This document shows, one piece after another, positions 45,916 through 56,932 of a stretch of 64,000 nucleotides of DNA. The stretch comes from Morella rubra (lineage: Eukaryota > Streptophyta > Magnoliopsida > Fagales > Myricaceae). Numbering within the stretch: position 1 is the stretch's first letter; the number at the start of each line of letters is the position of its first letter. A program made the translations under genes and the position numbers. The notes under the pieces were generated by a model, which saw nothing but the letters and a program-made list of their open reading frames with translations, was not told where the DNA came from and did no database searches. The DNA lies in NCBI GenBank assembly GCA_003952965.2, contig CM025856.1:19622053-19686052 (forward strand). Direction: 5' to 3'.

Positions 45916-47285
45916 GCACAGACGAATATGTTGCAGAAGCATAGGCTTTACAGCTCTGTATACGGACTCATAAAAGGAGACTATGCACGATATGAGATTG
46001 TATGAAATCATTCTCAGTTAGATAGAATAAAGTTACCATGGAGACAGAAACAGTTTTTCTTTGAGGGGCCTGGATAATGGAAACTGCTTCTTTGTTTACT
46101 ACAGTAAAGTTTTATGATTTTTTGCGAAACAAAATGTAGCCCTGTTCGCGGAAAAGGGAAATAAGAACTTTATAAAAATCATTTTTGGATGGAAGCTCGA
46201 AGGTGAATAAATTCTCAGCCATCACGTGGAAAAGAAACAAGAATATATACCAGACAAAAGTCAAACAATTATGCAATTAACTTAATTGTACAGATACACT
46301 AAAATAGTACTATATCACCTAAAGAAAAAACAGAGCACGTGAATAAAAAACCAGAACCACTATCTACCACTCTAGTTCTCCCCCCTCCGAATATCTAAAC
46401 CTGACACATGTGAGATTTAAAAACTCCATCTAGAGAGAAAAAGAGAAAAAAAAAAAAAAAAAAAAGCACATCTAATGCTGAAAAAATCTTGTTTTCTCAA
46501 CATATATATTGCCACCCTGTAATAATGTGAACATTTTCTTTCTATATATATGAGTATTTATATACGAAAAGACAACTCTTTACCTTCCTTATTGCCTCTT
46601 TAACAATCTCATCACTTCTGACTTCTTCAGTACCCTCAAAAGTGTCGAGAAAGAAAACAGAGCATGATCGGAGAGATGAGGTTTTACGACTCACAAGTCG
46701 TAGAAAGCAATACTTTCCTTTCTTTCACAAACCAAATGCGAACACAAATATGAGCAGCCCATATAGTTGTCCAATGCAGTTTGACACACGGAGGACACAA
46801 AGAAAATCAAGCTATATAGACTATACACTACAAAAGCCAAAAAATCCACAGCGACATTTTGTTTCAACGAGAAGCTCATTTCCGAAACCCCAATTCCACT
46901 CGTGTCCTTGCCCCACTGGGGTACAACGGCAGGAGATTCCGGTCGAGTCGAAGCAACTCAGACCGGAAGTCAAAACTCGGGATGCAACCAACGTTTTTAT
47001 AGGCCCACGGCTTACATGATTGGAAAAAGATCACCAGCAGAACGGTGAGCATCGCATTTAACCAAAACGGTGTGCATGAATTTTAACCAAAACGGTGTCA
47101 TTCTGGGCTAGAGAATTGAAGACGACATAAGTCGTGTTTAAAGATTTTGCTTAGTTGGTTGGTGACGTGGAACTGCCGTTTAAAAGATAGATAGACGAAA
47201 GGCTAACGGAAGGGCTTCTTTGTCAAATGTTGAAAACACAAAGGTGTTAAATTTGAAGTTTAAAATCGAAAGATCCAAATATAAA
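45916..47285. other. Region after the gap, no firm gene
   Basis: On the minus strand, GGGCCTATAAAAACG (46992-47006) looks like a promoter, and a 62-residue frame with a hydrophobic N-terminal half follows (46691-46879). There is no domain and no further support. Three copies of AACCAAAACGGTG-like phrases lie at about 47058-47098. Confidence 0.25.
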
Positions 47286-47286
47286 A

Positions 47287-48318
47287 GGGGGAAAAATAAT
47301 ATTTTAGTCCTTAGGTTTCACTATTTTTTATTTTTTAGTCCCTAGATTTTAATTTTTTAAATTTTGGTCCTTACATTTTTAATTTTTGACAAAAGAGCTC
47401 TTCTGTCAGGGCTCCGTTTGTTTCCTTAACGGCGGTGCTTGCCAAATCAACATTTTGCCACGTCATTTCCAACTCAGACTCGAAAAAATCGCATTTTAGT
47501 TCTTAGATTTTATCACCTTTTATTTTTTAGTCCCTAGATTTTAATTTTTCAAATCTTGGTCTTTACATTTTCAATTTTTAACAAAAGAGCCATTTCATCT
47601 GGGCTCCTTCTGTTTCCTTAACAACAATGCCACATCAGCAGACAACTCAGCAGCCCCTCCAAATACAGCATTCCACTCCTTCACGCTTTTAGCCCAAAAT
47701 GACGTTGTTTTTGTCACAAGTATGATGCGCATTGTTCCACTCCTTCACTCTCTTCGTTCCTTCTCCCTTTTCGTAAGAACCCTAAATCTTGATAGATAGA
47801 AAATTGTCGTTGCTGATCTCAAAGATTTCGGGTTGCATCATACTTGTGACAAAAACATGTCATTTTGGGCTAAAAGCGTAAAGGAGTGGAATTGTCATTT
47901 GGAGGGGCTGCTGAGTTGTCTGCTGATGTGGCATTGTTGTTAAGGAAACAGAAGGAGCCCTGATGAAATGGCTCTTTTGTCAAAAATTGAAAATGTAAGA
48001 CCAAGATTTGAAAATTAAAATCTAGGGACTAAAAATAAAAGGTGGTAAAACCTAAGACTAAAATGTCATTTTTTCGGTCTGAGTTGGAAATGACGTGGCA
48101 AAAAATCAAAAGGTGGTAAAACCTAAGGACTAAAATGTCATTTTTCCAATCTGAGTTGAAAATGACGTGGCAAAATGTTGATTTGGCAAGCGCTGCCGTT
48201 AAGGAAACAGACGGAGCCTTAACAGAATAGCTCTTTTGTCAAAAATTGAAAATGTAAGGATTAAAATTTGAAAAAATTAAAATCTAGGGACTAAAAAATA
48301 AGAGGTGGTCATTTTCTC
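47287..48318. mobile_element. Large foldback element, MULE-like
   Basis: Two arms of roughly 430-480 bp (about 47287-47735 and 47835-48318) are inverted copies around a short loop. The arms carry the phrases TTAGTCCCTAGATTTTAATT, GACAAAAGAGC, TTTCCTTAACGGC and GCCACGTCATTTCCAACTC and their complements. The phrase set occurs twice in each arm, so each arm is itself duplicated. No transposase and no exact 9-bp target duplication were found. The ends resemble those of the MULEs at 5157 and 52748. Confidence 0.7.
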
Positions 48319-48412
48319 TAATAAAAATATCGCCATTTCACTTTTGCTTCAACTTTTTTTTCCCTATTCTTTTTTTTTTATTTAATTTTTTTTCCAATTT
48401 CCAACGTTGAGT

Positions 48413-48520
48413 TAGTCTTTCGTTACAAAGCTTAATGACCTAAGGCTTTAGTTGTATAGTCTTTCGTTACAAAGCTTTTAGAGAACACATAACGTTGTAT
48501 AGTCTTTCGTTACAAAGCTT
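48413..48520 (+). repeat. Three copies of a 21-bp motif, period 43-44
   Basis: TAGTCTTTCGTTACAAAGCT starts at 48413, 48457 and 48500. The first and third copies continue with the same AATGACCTAAGGC phrase. A minor local duplication. Confidence 0.85.
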
Positions 48521-49039
48521 AATGACCTAAGGCTTTAGTTGGATACAAGAACACATAAATGTTAATTATAATGTCATAGTACTCCCCTTAATTATAGGTC
48601 AAAATCACTCTTGTTCTCCTAAGTTTCAAAATGACAATTTGCGTCGGTATGTTTTGAACATGATTAGTTTCTCACCTTCTAAAAAATGCAAAATGACTGG
48701 AATACCTTCTAAGACAAATTTAAATAAATTAATTAATTAAAAATTCCAAAATAAATAAAAATATAGAGTTTCAATAATTTTATTTAAAAAAATATTTATG
48801 TTTTTTTATATATTATTTTTTAAAATAAATTTTTTAATATTTTCAGTAATTTTATCTTGGAGAGGAATTTCAGTCATTTTGCATGTGGTTTAATGGTTAT
48901 TTCAAATTAAGAGTGAGGATTGATCTTGTTCAAAACATAAAGGCCCGCAAATTGCCAGTTTGAAACTTAGTGGGCAAAATTAATTATGACCTATAAATAT
49001 GATGTGTATTATGACATTACCCTAAATATTAAGAGAACT
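48521..49039. other. Intergenic, nothing recognised
   Basis: Very AT-rich, with no gene and no bounded repeat seen. Confidence 0.4.
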
Positions 49040-49945
49040 TTAATTGAAGGGAAAAATTAATTTTATTCTCTGAGTGTTACACTATTTTTCACAATAGGTT
49101 TTTGGATTTTCAAATTAAAAATTTTAGCCCCTAAATTTTTTGGGAAATGCTTCCGTCACTCCTACGTCCAATTTCTTAACAATGCTCTCCGCCACCTCAG
49201 CGGTCATGACACGTGGCATAATTTTAGCTTAAAACATGGGGTGATGGTGTTACATAGTTGGCTCGGCCTTGCTCTTCAATTGGCTAATCTCCAATTTAGG
49301 ACTTTTGTTCTTCCATCACCGTGGCCAACTCCACCAACCTTTTTCTCAGTAGTAACACATTGTACCCCAAACCGTTAAGTTCCTCCATAGTCTTACATAG
49401 CTGGCTCGCTCGCACCTAGAAATCCTTTGCTGACAAAGAATGGATTTCTTCAACGGTTTCTTCAAATACTCTATCCCACCCATTCATTAAAATATTCCTT
49501 GCCATTTCAGAGTAGCTACGAAACTAAAGAAAATGAGGACTATGGGTGATACCTTTCAGAAGTCACGAAATAGGTATCAGTGCTAAAGGCGGACAATGAA
49601 CTGATTCAGAAGTGTCTTCCATCGAAATTGCCTTATTGTCTTTTCGGGTTGTTTGCTGATACGAAACGAAAGATGCACAAACACAAGAAGGAGAATTTGA
49701 GGTTCAATCCATGAACAAGATTACCCACAACCAGGCACAATGGTTGCCAGTTGGTTTAACATTTGTAGACATTGAAAAAGGGACATTACCCTGTCTATTG
49801 GAGACCAACAAGCTCACCTGTGCTTTGCAGAGGTTGCTTACCTGGCTGCTTTGCAGAGGGTGCTTACTTGAGCAATGCAGAGTAGCTTTGGTTATAAGAA
49901 GCTCTTCTTCTTCTTAGAGGTCAAGGCGTAGCCGACGACGAGTTT

Positions 49946-50062
49946 CTACGACTGCAGCTGAGGGAAGTCGACGCCTATCGAATACGTCTGGGAGTTAAAG
50001 CACTCAGTTACCTTCTTCGCCTCCTCCACTTCTTCGATTTCACCGTTCAGCCTCTTGCCCAT
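49946..50062 (-). pseudogene. Possible captured gene fragment in the MULE
   Basis: On the minus strand a 38-codon frame starts MGKRLNGEIEEVEEAKKVTE and ends VDFPQLQS. Its composition and codon pattern look like real coding sequence, unlike the AT-rich surroundings. I do not recognise the source protein. It may be a piece of a host gene captured by the MULE. Confidence 0.3.
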
Positions 50063-50668
50063 AGAAAGAAAAAGAAACCCTAATTCCATAGATCAAAGAT
50101 GGAATAGGAATTCCTTTTCTTGCTCCTTCCCGTTTCATTATGTGTGTTTTTGTCCAGAAAAACTTGGGGTGGTTTTCTTTTTGTTTTTTAATGTTCAAAT
50201 CAAATGAACAGAAATGAAGTCGGAAAAATGGAATCTCTCAGGCGATGTATCTGATTCGAAGGGTTTGTTTAGCTTCACCTTCTCCCTCTCACAGCGTATA
50301 GAGGTGCGGTTGGTTCTCTCTCTAATCCCTTTTCTCTAGAGCAAGACTTTTATGTCCTTCTCTCTCTAGATATTTGCAAACATTGATAGAAGGACATTAC
50401 TCTGTTTAACGAATGCGTTCTAGGCTAGCAAGGAGACCTAGTCGTTTGAAGAGGGTGCTTACCTGATTGCTGACATGGCTCTACCGTTAAGGAGATGGAC
50501 GGAGACTGACGAAAATGTATTTTTATATAAAAAAAATGAATAATGTAGGACCAAAATCTTGAAGTCTAAAAGTAGGGGACTAAATTGAAAAAGTGCTTAA
50601 AACCCAAGGACTAAAATACTAATTTCTCAAATTTTTCATCTAAAAAAATATATTATTTTAAAAGAAAA

Positions 50669-51560
50669 TACACTTTGCACCCTTGAATTATGGGGATACT
50701 AACATTTTGCACTCCATCTTTCAATTTTTCATGGGCATTGAGCTTATGAACTTTTAAAATTCGTCAATTTGCACTCCATAGTCAGATTAGCTGTTAAATC
50801 TCACAGTAAATAACCACGTGCCGTCCACGTGATTCACTCCCACTTGTTATGTCTATTTGTCATTTGGAAAAAAATACACTTTGCACCCCCAACTATGAGT
50901 GTGCTAACACTTTGCACTCGTCTTCCAATTTCGTGAATTTTTCTTTGATTTACACCCAACAAGCCAATTGATCATTAAATTAAGACTGTAAATCTATCAC
51001 GTGCAAAGCCTCCTGGTTGAACGTCACGTTCACAGTCAAAAGGGGAAACAAAACACAGAATCTACCTGCAATTATAATCGGTTCAAAGTTTTAAGAAAAT
51101 ATCAAAGATGGAATTGCTACAAAATCTAAATATCCAACTGAAGAATTACAATCTAGGAAACAAACTAGGAAATAAATAATAATAAAATAACCAGATTTGA
51201 AAAAAAAAAAAAAAAATTCTTCCTATAATCCTTTGTCTATCAGCGGAACACCATGATTTAAAGAATTTCTTGATTTGCATCAGGGAATCACGTGGACGAT
51301 ATGTGACAAATTTGCCGTCACATTTAATAGTTATGACCATGGGGGTTCAAATTAACGAAAATTTTATTAAATTGGAAGACAGGAAGGGGTGCAAAGTGTC
51401 AGTACCCTTATAGTTGAGGGTGTAAAGTCTAATTCGGCTATAGGATGCAAATCGATGAATTTTAAAAATTCATGGGCTCAATGCTATGAAATTGAAAGAT
51501 GGGGATGTAAGGATGCAAAGTGTTAATACCCCCATAATTCATTTTTTCATCTTACTATCC
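50669..51560. repeat. Nested foldback element (TTTGCACCC family)
   Basis: Outer arms at about 50669-50790 and 51440-51560 are inverted copies (TGAATTATGGGG, CTTTGCA, TTTCAATTT, AATTCGTCAATTTGCA-like phrases). Inside them a second pair of similar arms lies near 50872-50960 and 51340-51430 (CACTTTGCACCCC, AACTATGAG). One member of the family has therefore inserted into, or duplicated within, another. Non-coding. Confidence 0.65.
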
Positions 51561-51858
51561 ACTCCAAAAAGTCTACATATGTGACAAATTTGCCGTCACA
51601 TTTAACGATCAATTTGCTTGTGGGGTTATAAATCAATGAAAATGTTATTAAATTGAAAGACAAAAGGGGATGCAAAGTGTCAATACCCTTATAGTTGGAA
51701 GTGCAAAGTCTAATTCGGCTATAGGGTACAAATCAATGAATTTTAAAAGTTCATAAATTCAATGTCACGAAATTTAAAAATGAGGATGCAAGGGTACAAA
51801 GTGTCAGTATCCCATAATTCATTTTGTAATCTTACTATCCATTCCAAAAAGTCTACAT
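51299..51858 (+). repeat. Tandem duplication, 279-bp unit
   Basis: Copies start at 51299 and 51578, both with ATATGTGACAAATTTGCCGT, and run to CCAAAAAGTCTACAT. They agree through most of their length with scattered differences. The unit contains the right arm of the nested foldback element. Confidence 0.85.
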
Positions 51859-51929
51859 TAGCTAGAAGTCTGGTTAGCTAGAAAATGGTGAGCACCGATT
51901 GAGGGAAAAATGTTGGGGCGAGTAGAAAT

Positions 51930-52128
51930 AATGGTGTTGTTCGGCTGTTGAAATTTTGGGGTATTGGGGGTTGGTGAAAAAATGAAGAGAGAGATGATTG
52001 AAATTAATTTTTATATATATTTGGAGTAAAAAGTGATGATTTGACGAAGAGATAGAGAATTTTGAGGAGTTATTTTATTGGAGTGAAATTTTGAGGGTTG
52101 AAAATTTTGGGTGCCGAACACCCCCAAT
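51930..52128. repeat. MITE, about 200 bp
   Basis: The left end (GGTGTTGTTCGGCTGTTGAAATTTTGG) and the reverse complement of the right end (GGGGGTGTTCGGCACCCAAAATTTTCAAC), each read here as short phrases rather than exact ends, form an imperfect inverted repeat. The inside has TTGGTGAAAAAATGA and GAGAGAGA phrases that also occur in the MITE at 52998-53246. Confidence 0.5.
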
Positions 52129-52764
52129 ATCGTTTGATGGACCACAAAGTTGACGAGTGTGTACGTGGCATTAAAAGAACGGAACGTGGATTATGGACAC
52201 GCATCTGGATCACGTAAATAATTGACAAAGCTTTCTGTAGCCTCGGTTGTTAGTAGAGTGGAAGGAGAGTTGAAAAAATGAATTTATCTTTTAAGAGAAA
52301 AAATTTTAAGGACTAACATTTTTATTTTGAAACTCTAGGAAGTACCTACTAAGAAATGATGCAAACGTCAAGGATTAAATTTTTTAATTTGAAAAACCAA
52401 GGGCCTATCACAAAACAATGTAAAATTTAAGTACTAGAAATGATTTTCCCCTTAATTGAAACTCATATAAGACGCTTAAAAAAAAAAAAAAAAAGAAGCT
52501 CATATAAGACACCTGAACCACGAACGTTAATCAAACACGTAATGGGCTTCATTAAAGAAGCATATACTGCGGCACACCATCAAAAATAGTGTTTTATTGG
52601 CTGGCCACGAATTTGAGTGCTGCCTTTGCTATTTGTCCTCTTTTCTTTTTTTTTTTTCTTGGAAAATGGTATTTTATTACTTAATTTTTATCATATTTTA
52701 TTTTTAAAAATTTGACATTTTAATCTTTAAGTTTATATCCCTTTTATGGGAAATTGATATTTTA

Positions 52765-53285
52765 GGGCATGTTCGTTTTGGTGAAAATTTTAGAATTTGA
52801 ATCTAACTTCTCTAAAATTACAATCCTAACATTACTTCTACACAAATACCAATACAACTTAACATTATTTTTTTTTTACAAACATCAATACAACTCAACA
52901 ACTTCTACACAAATACCAATAAAACTCTAACGTCATCTAAATATTCACACCATACTTATATGGCATTTGGAAATAAAATTTTGTCAAAATTTTACATAGT
53001 GTTTGCCAAACTAAAATTTTATCATCATTATAATTCTTTTTCTTTTTTCACAAACTTTTTTCACTTTTTCATTAACCTAAAATTTTACTCCCAAACACTA
53101 TGTTAAGGGTGGTTAAAATTTTGGGTATGAGAGTTGGTGAAAAAGTGAGGAGAGAGAATAAAAAAATTAGTAAAAAAAAAAAAGTTGGTAAAAAGTAAGA
53201 GAGATAAATTTTTTTAGTGATGATAAAATTTTAGTTTGCCAAAGGCAATATTAAAATTCTTAAAATTTTACCAAAACGAACATGC
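52765..53285. repeat. MITE (GGGCATGTTCG family) inserted in a MULE arm
   Basis: The ends GGGCATGTTCGTTTTGG and, in reverse complement, GCATGTTCGTTTTGG are flanked by TA on both sides. Removing it restores the MULE phrase ATTTTAGTCCTTAGG. The inside matches the reverse complement of the copy at 17839 (CTACACAAATACCAATA) and is itself split by another MITE. Confidence 0.8.
52998..53246. repeat. MITE nested inside the MITE at 52765
   Basis: The arms GTTTGCCAAACTAAAATTTT (near 53001) and AAAATTTTAGTTTGCCAAA (near 53224) are inverted copies, with an AT-rich centre. It interrupts the outer MITE, giving three levels of nesting with the MULE. Confidence 0.6.
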
Positions 53286-54069
53286 TAGTCCTTAGGTTTT
53301 CCCCTTTTAACACTTTGATTCTTAGGTTTTAAAGCCTGATAAAATAATCTCTAAACTTTCGTCTTTTGACAAAAACGTCCTATCGTTAGGTTGATGTGCT
53401 TGAGTAACGGTAGAGCCACGTCAGCTACCAACTAAGGACTAAAATGTTGAGAGAAGGTCAAACGATTTGTTGAGACTGAGTTGCCATGCTTTTTTTTTTT
53501 TCTAGGCAAACTGCAACATAGAAAATAGTATAAACTGGAAAGGGGAGGGGGACCCTTACAAACACCCCAAACAACCACCAAAAACAAGAAACGAAAACAA
53601 AAGAAAGAAAAAACTCTTGGACAAAACAAGTTTGCTAAGAAAGGGCCGCCTCAACCACACTCCAAGAAACCAGCATCTTGAAGTCTTCCGCAACAAGCTT
53701 CAACCATGGGTCAAAACTGCTACAGGGAAATAATGGTGGCAGATTTGGAGGAGTTGTAGGAAGGCACCTTAGCAGCTTCCGACGACTGAAGAGAAGGCTC
53801 CCGACAAAAGTAGGAAGAAACCCTAGACGACGCTGGAAACATGAGATCTTGGAGCATCCACGTGCCTCCAAAGATAGCGCGTGATGAGCAGACGTCGGGA
53901 GAAGAGCCAACAAGGAGGATGAAGGGGGTAGATCGAAAGGTTGCGAAGCCGGAGGAGAGACACGTGAACAGAGTTGCCATGCTTGTTCCTTGTAGTTCGT
54001 CGTGAAAACCAGATTGACCACAACATTTCCTTATTAATCCAAAATAACAGCAATCACCTCTACAGCAAG

Positions 54070-54600
54070 TAACTTGCATTTCTTACCGGAACAATAATTA
54101 CAGTTTATTGCAAATATATCTTGCACAACCAAAATTACAGCAACTACATCTTCCCCTTCCAAACATTACAGCAGCTCTAGACGTCTTCTGCAACTTGACA
54201 GCAACAAAACCAAAAGTATTTCCCCTACTAACCAAAAGTTTGCTGCAACTAACCAAAAGTTCTGCAACTAACCAAATTACAGTAAAACCAAAATTCAATT
54301 TGCAACTAAACAAAACTCCGCTGCAACTATACAAATTACAGCAAAACCAAAAATCTGCCACTTTACAGCCACTACAGAATTTCTGCAGCTATCCAAAATA
54401 CAAAATCAATCCACATATCTACTATTCTCCAAAAGTTCTACAACTAACTAAAATTTTGCTGCAACTATCCAAATTACAGCACAACCAAAGATCTGCCACT
54501 TTACAGCCACTACAGAATTTCTGCAGCAATCCAAAATACAAAATCAATCCAAAATTATGCTATTCTCCAAGCAGACCCAGCTCCGTCGAATGCGTCTGAC
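54070..54600 (+). repeat. Tandem repeat block, 138-bp unit
   Basis: The segment with TCTGCCACTTTACAGCCACT recurs at 54354 and 54492 (offset 138), each followed by ACAGAATTTCTGCAGC and CCAAAATACAAAATCAATCC. Looser ACAGCAACT/GCAACTAACCAAA units precede them from 54070. The open frame of 163 codons across it is a product of the repeat, not a gene. Confidence 0.75.
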
Positions 54601-56481
54601 TTTGAAGCTTCAAGCAGACCCAATTCGATTTTTGATTTTTGATTGGCATTGTAAAGGGGGACTTAGTGCGCATTTGAGAAGGAATGGTGAAGAGAATGGC
54701 GAACACTTAGCCGGATTTCGATTTTCCTCTAACCCTTTATCTTGCACAAGTAAAAGGGACGTTGTATTCTCCAAGAGTGCAACGACAGCATATCAGCACT
54801 TCATTGCACTTTTGTCCTTTTAATTAAAGCTAAGTACAAACGACACCATTTCTAGACCTAATGACAGAATGATAGCTGACTTGGTTTGTGTAGTGCCAAA
54901 TGGAATATTTGCCAACGTGGAAGGTTTTTTCATTACTCAAGCACACAAAACCCTGACAGTAGGACGGTTTTCGTCAAAAGATGGAAGTTTAGGGATTATT
55001 TTGTTAGCTAGAGTTTAAAACCTAAGGACCATAGTGCTAAAAGGGGTAAAACCTAAGGACTAAAATGCCAATTTCCCTTAAATTTTTAAAAGAGACTTTT
55101 TCAAAGACCTTTAAACTTGTAAATTTTGTAGGATTAAGTTCCTTTATTGTTACTTATTGAGATGATTCTTTTCTAGCCTTAATTTAGTGGATAAAATAGG
55201 TTTAAATTTTGATTGAATTATGGATTTTAGTAAGGTGATTACCATGGATTATTTGGGCTTAATGGACCTTGGAAGAGCTTGATTAGTCACTACAAAAAAA
55301 ATAGGTCTATAGCGGCGGTCGCTAAAAACACCGCTAAAGGGCAGTCTTTTTTGCAGCGTTTTTGAAAAAAACGTTGCTATAGGTATAAGTGCAAAAAAAA
55401 AAAAAATTAAGTATAAGTTATTTAATCTAAATTAATATTTTATATATTATTATATTTATTTTAATATATAATTTTTATTTTGTCGTGTATTTGAAAATTT
55501 TTAAATATAATGAGTATATATTTTTTGAATAATTAGTAATATAATACTATTTAACTAGGACATATTATTTTTAAACAAAAGATATTTTAGATTAACTTAT
55601 GAAAAATTAAATATTAACTTAACATATAATGTAGATATGATTTAGGTTATATATAGATACATATAGTACATAGGTTAATAGCACATACATATAAACTGTT
55701 ATATGCACATATTTTAAATAAAATTATATTTTAACAATTTATTATTATTATTATTATTACTAGTAACAATGCATGCTACAGTGTGTATTACAACTACAAA
55801 TAAAGTAGTAATTAAAATAAATATATACTATTACTTTTGAACTAACAAAGTATAGATGGCTAAAAAGTCTCACTTGATATGTTTATATGTAGTAATAACA
55901 AAATAAATTTTATATTATGATATAAATATTTGTTGACAACTATGAGAAAGAAAAAAATAAAAAGACAATTATTTGTATATCAAACGAGATGGGAACTTAG
56001 GAAAAAAAAAAAACAAGATGGAAAAATTTTATTTAGCGCCAAACGTTTTTGCTAGTGTAGTTTGTCTGGTTTTCCATTTCCCTTTGTCAAATTCTTCCTC
56101 GCCAGCCGCTCACTTCTCTCTTCTCTTCTCTTCTCCCCTTTTTCTTTCGATTCTCTCTCTCTATTTCCTCTTTCTTTCGATTGAAGAGAAGTCTTTGCTG
56201 CAAAAAGAATAGGCGGTGAGATTTAGTCCATGTTTGCCCATTTCTAAGAGATATTGAATTGTTCGTTTGCCCCTGCTTTGGAAAAGTTAATTTGTGCTAA
56301 TTTTTTTGTCATTTGATTTGAGTTTTCATGGGAAAGCCTCTTTTTAATGTGGAAAATAATAGTATTGGATCGATTTAAAAGAAATCAGCGCCCTCCTCTG
56401 CCTCCCATCCCTCTGCCCTAGCTCATCGCTTTCATATAGGATTGCGTCAGATACAGCTGACTGAAGGGCCAGGGGCATCTC

Positions 56482-56932
56482 ATGGAGTATTCTCATGCGC
56501 CGGATTTTCTGTTTTGTGAGTTCTGTGGGACCATGCTATCTTTGAAATCAACCAAGTATGCCGAATGTCCTCTGTGCAAGTTTAAGCGTAGTGCAAAAGA
56601 TATAGCTGCTATATAAAATTGCGTGCTTATTGTGGTCGTTAGATGTTTTGCTTGGTTAATCATTTTATTATGTACACAACTTCATGTTAAAACCAGTACT
56701 TCCTTTGTGGCATTCTTGTTCCTGCATTGGTGCCATACTTTTCGATGCCTTAATGCTTGGCATCAGTAGTCTATCTTCTTTGATAGCATTGGTTTTATCA
56801 TTTATGTACTATGGGCCCATAAAATATTTCTCAATTTCCTGCTACTTTTTATTTGATTTTGGACGTTGCTAATTGGTTGCCATGGTCTTCAGTGATTTTT
56901 GAAAGAGAGATATCTTACGTAGTCACAGCTGA
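56482..56932 (+). pseudogene. RPA12-like (Pol I subunit) fragment in CACTA
   Basis: From the ATG at 56482 the chain reads [20 protein letters not shown], then [20 protein letters not shown], and stops after 44 residues. The four cysteines of a zinc ribbon (two CxxC pairs) and the phrase [10 protein letters not shown] match the N-terminal ribbon of the plant RPA12-type Pol I subunit. A second piece at 56892-56932 (IFEREISYVVTAE after a CAG acceptor and before GTAGGA) matches what follows in that protein. The rest, including the C-terminal TFIIS-like ribbon, is absent. A CT-rich leader with an apparent GTGAG donor lies upstream (56100-56220). Genomic capture with introns is inferred. Confidence 0.7.

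Larger units (their letters stand above)
49049..52451. mobile_element. 3.4-kb MULE with 9-bp TSD and nested repeats
   Basis: TTAATTGAA flanks both ends exactly (49040-49048 and 52452-52460). The ends GGGAAAAATTAATTT and, in reverse complement, GGGGAAAATCATTTC begin inverted arms similar over about 90 bp (shared TTTTTCAAATTAAAAA-like core). There is no recognisable transposase. The interior holds a second MULE-type arm near 50470-50640, a foldback element (50669-51560), a tandem duplication (51299-51858) and a MITE (51930-52128). It is a non-autonomous Mutator-type element that grew by nested insertion. Confidence 0.85.
52748..55077. mobile_element. MULE-like element interrupted by a MITE
   Basis: The left end GGGAAATTGATATTTTAG, once the inserted MITE is ignored, continues TAGTCCTTAGGTTTTCCCC. 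The right end in reverse complement reads GGGAAATTGGCATTTTAG, then TCCTTAGGTTTTACCCC. The arms stay similar for about 130 bp, down to GTGCTTGAGTAA. No matching 9-bp flank was found. The interior has no transposase; it contains GC-richer unclassified sequence (53490-54020) and a tandem-repeat block (54070-54600). Confidence 0.75.

Noticed and set aside
44695..46011. Long open frames of 436, 381 and 348 codons on both strands
   Set aside because: They run through the 1000-N gap and are open only because N codons are not stops.
46642..47019. 125-codon plus-strand frame
   Set aside because: It starts with GTG, has no domain, and its composition is not protein-like.
47287..48318. 9-bp target duplication for the foldback element
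   Set aside because: The flanks (near AATATAAAA and TAATAAAAA) are AT-rich and do not match exactly, so no duplication is claimed.
48413..48520. Short regular repeats resembling a CRISPR array
   Set aside because: Three imperfect copies in plant DNA, with two spacers that are not unique sequence and no cas genes.
53635..54079. Overlapping minus-strand frames of 128 and 119 codons
   Set aside because: Two frames overlap over the same repeat-type sequence inside a MULE-like element; neither shows a domain.
54108..54599. 163-codon frame rich in Gln, Lys and Leu
   Set aside because: It is created by a 138-bp tandem repeat and has no domain.
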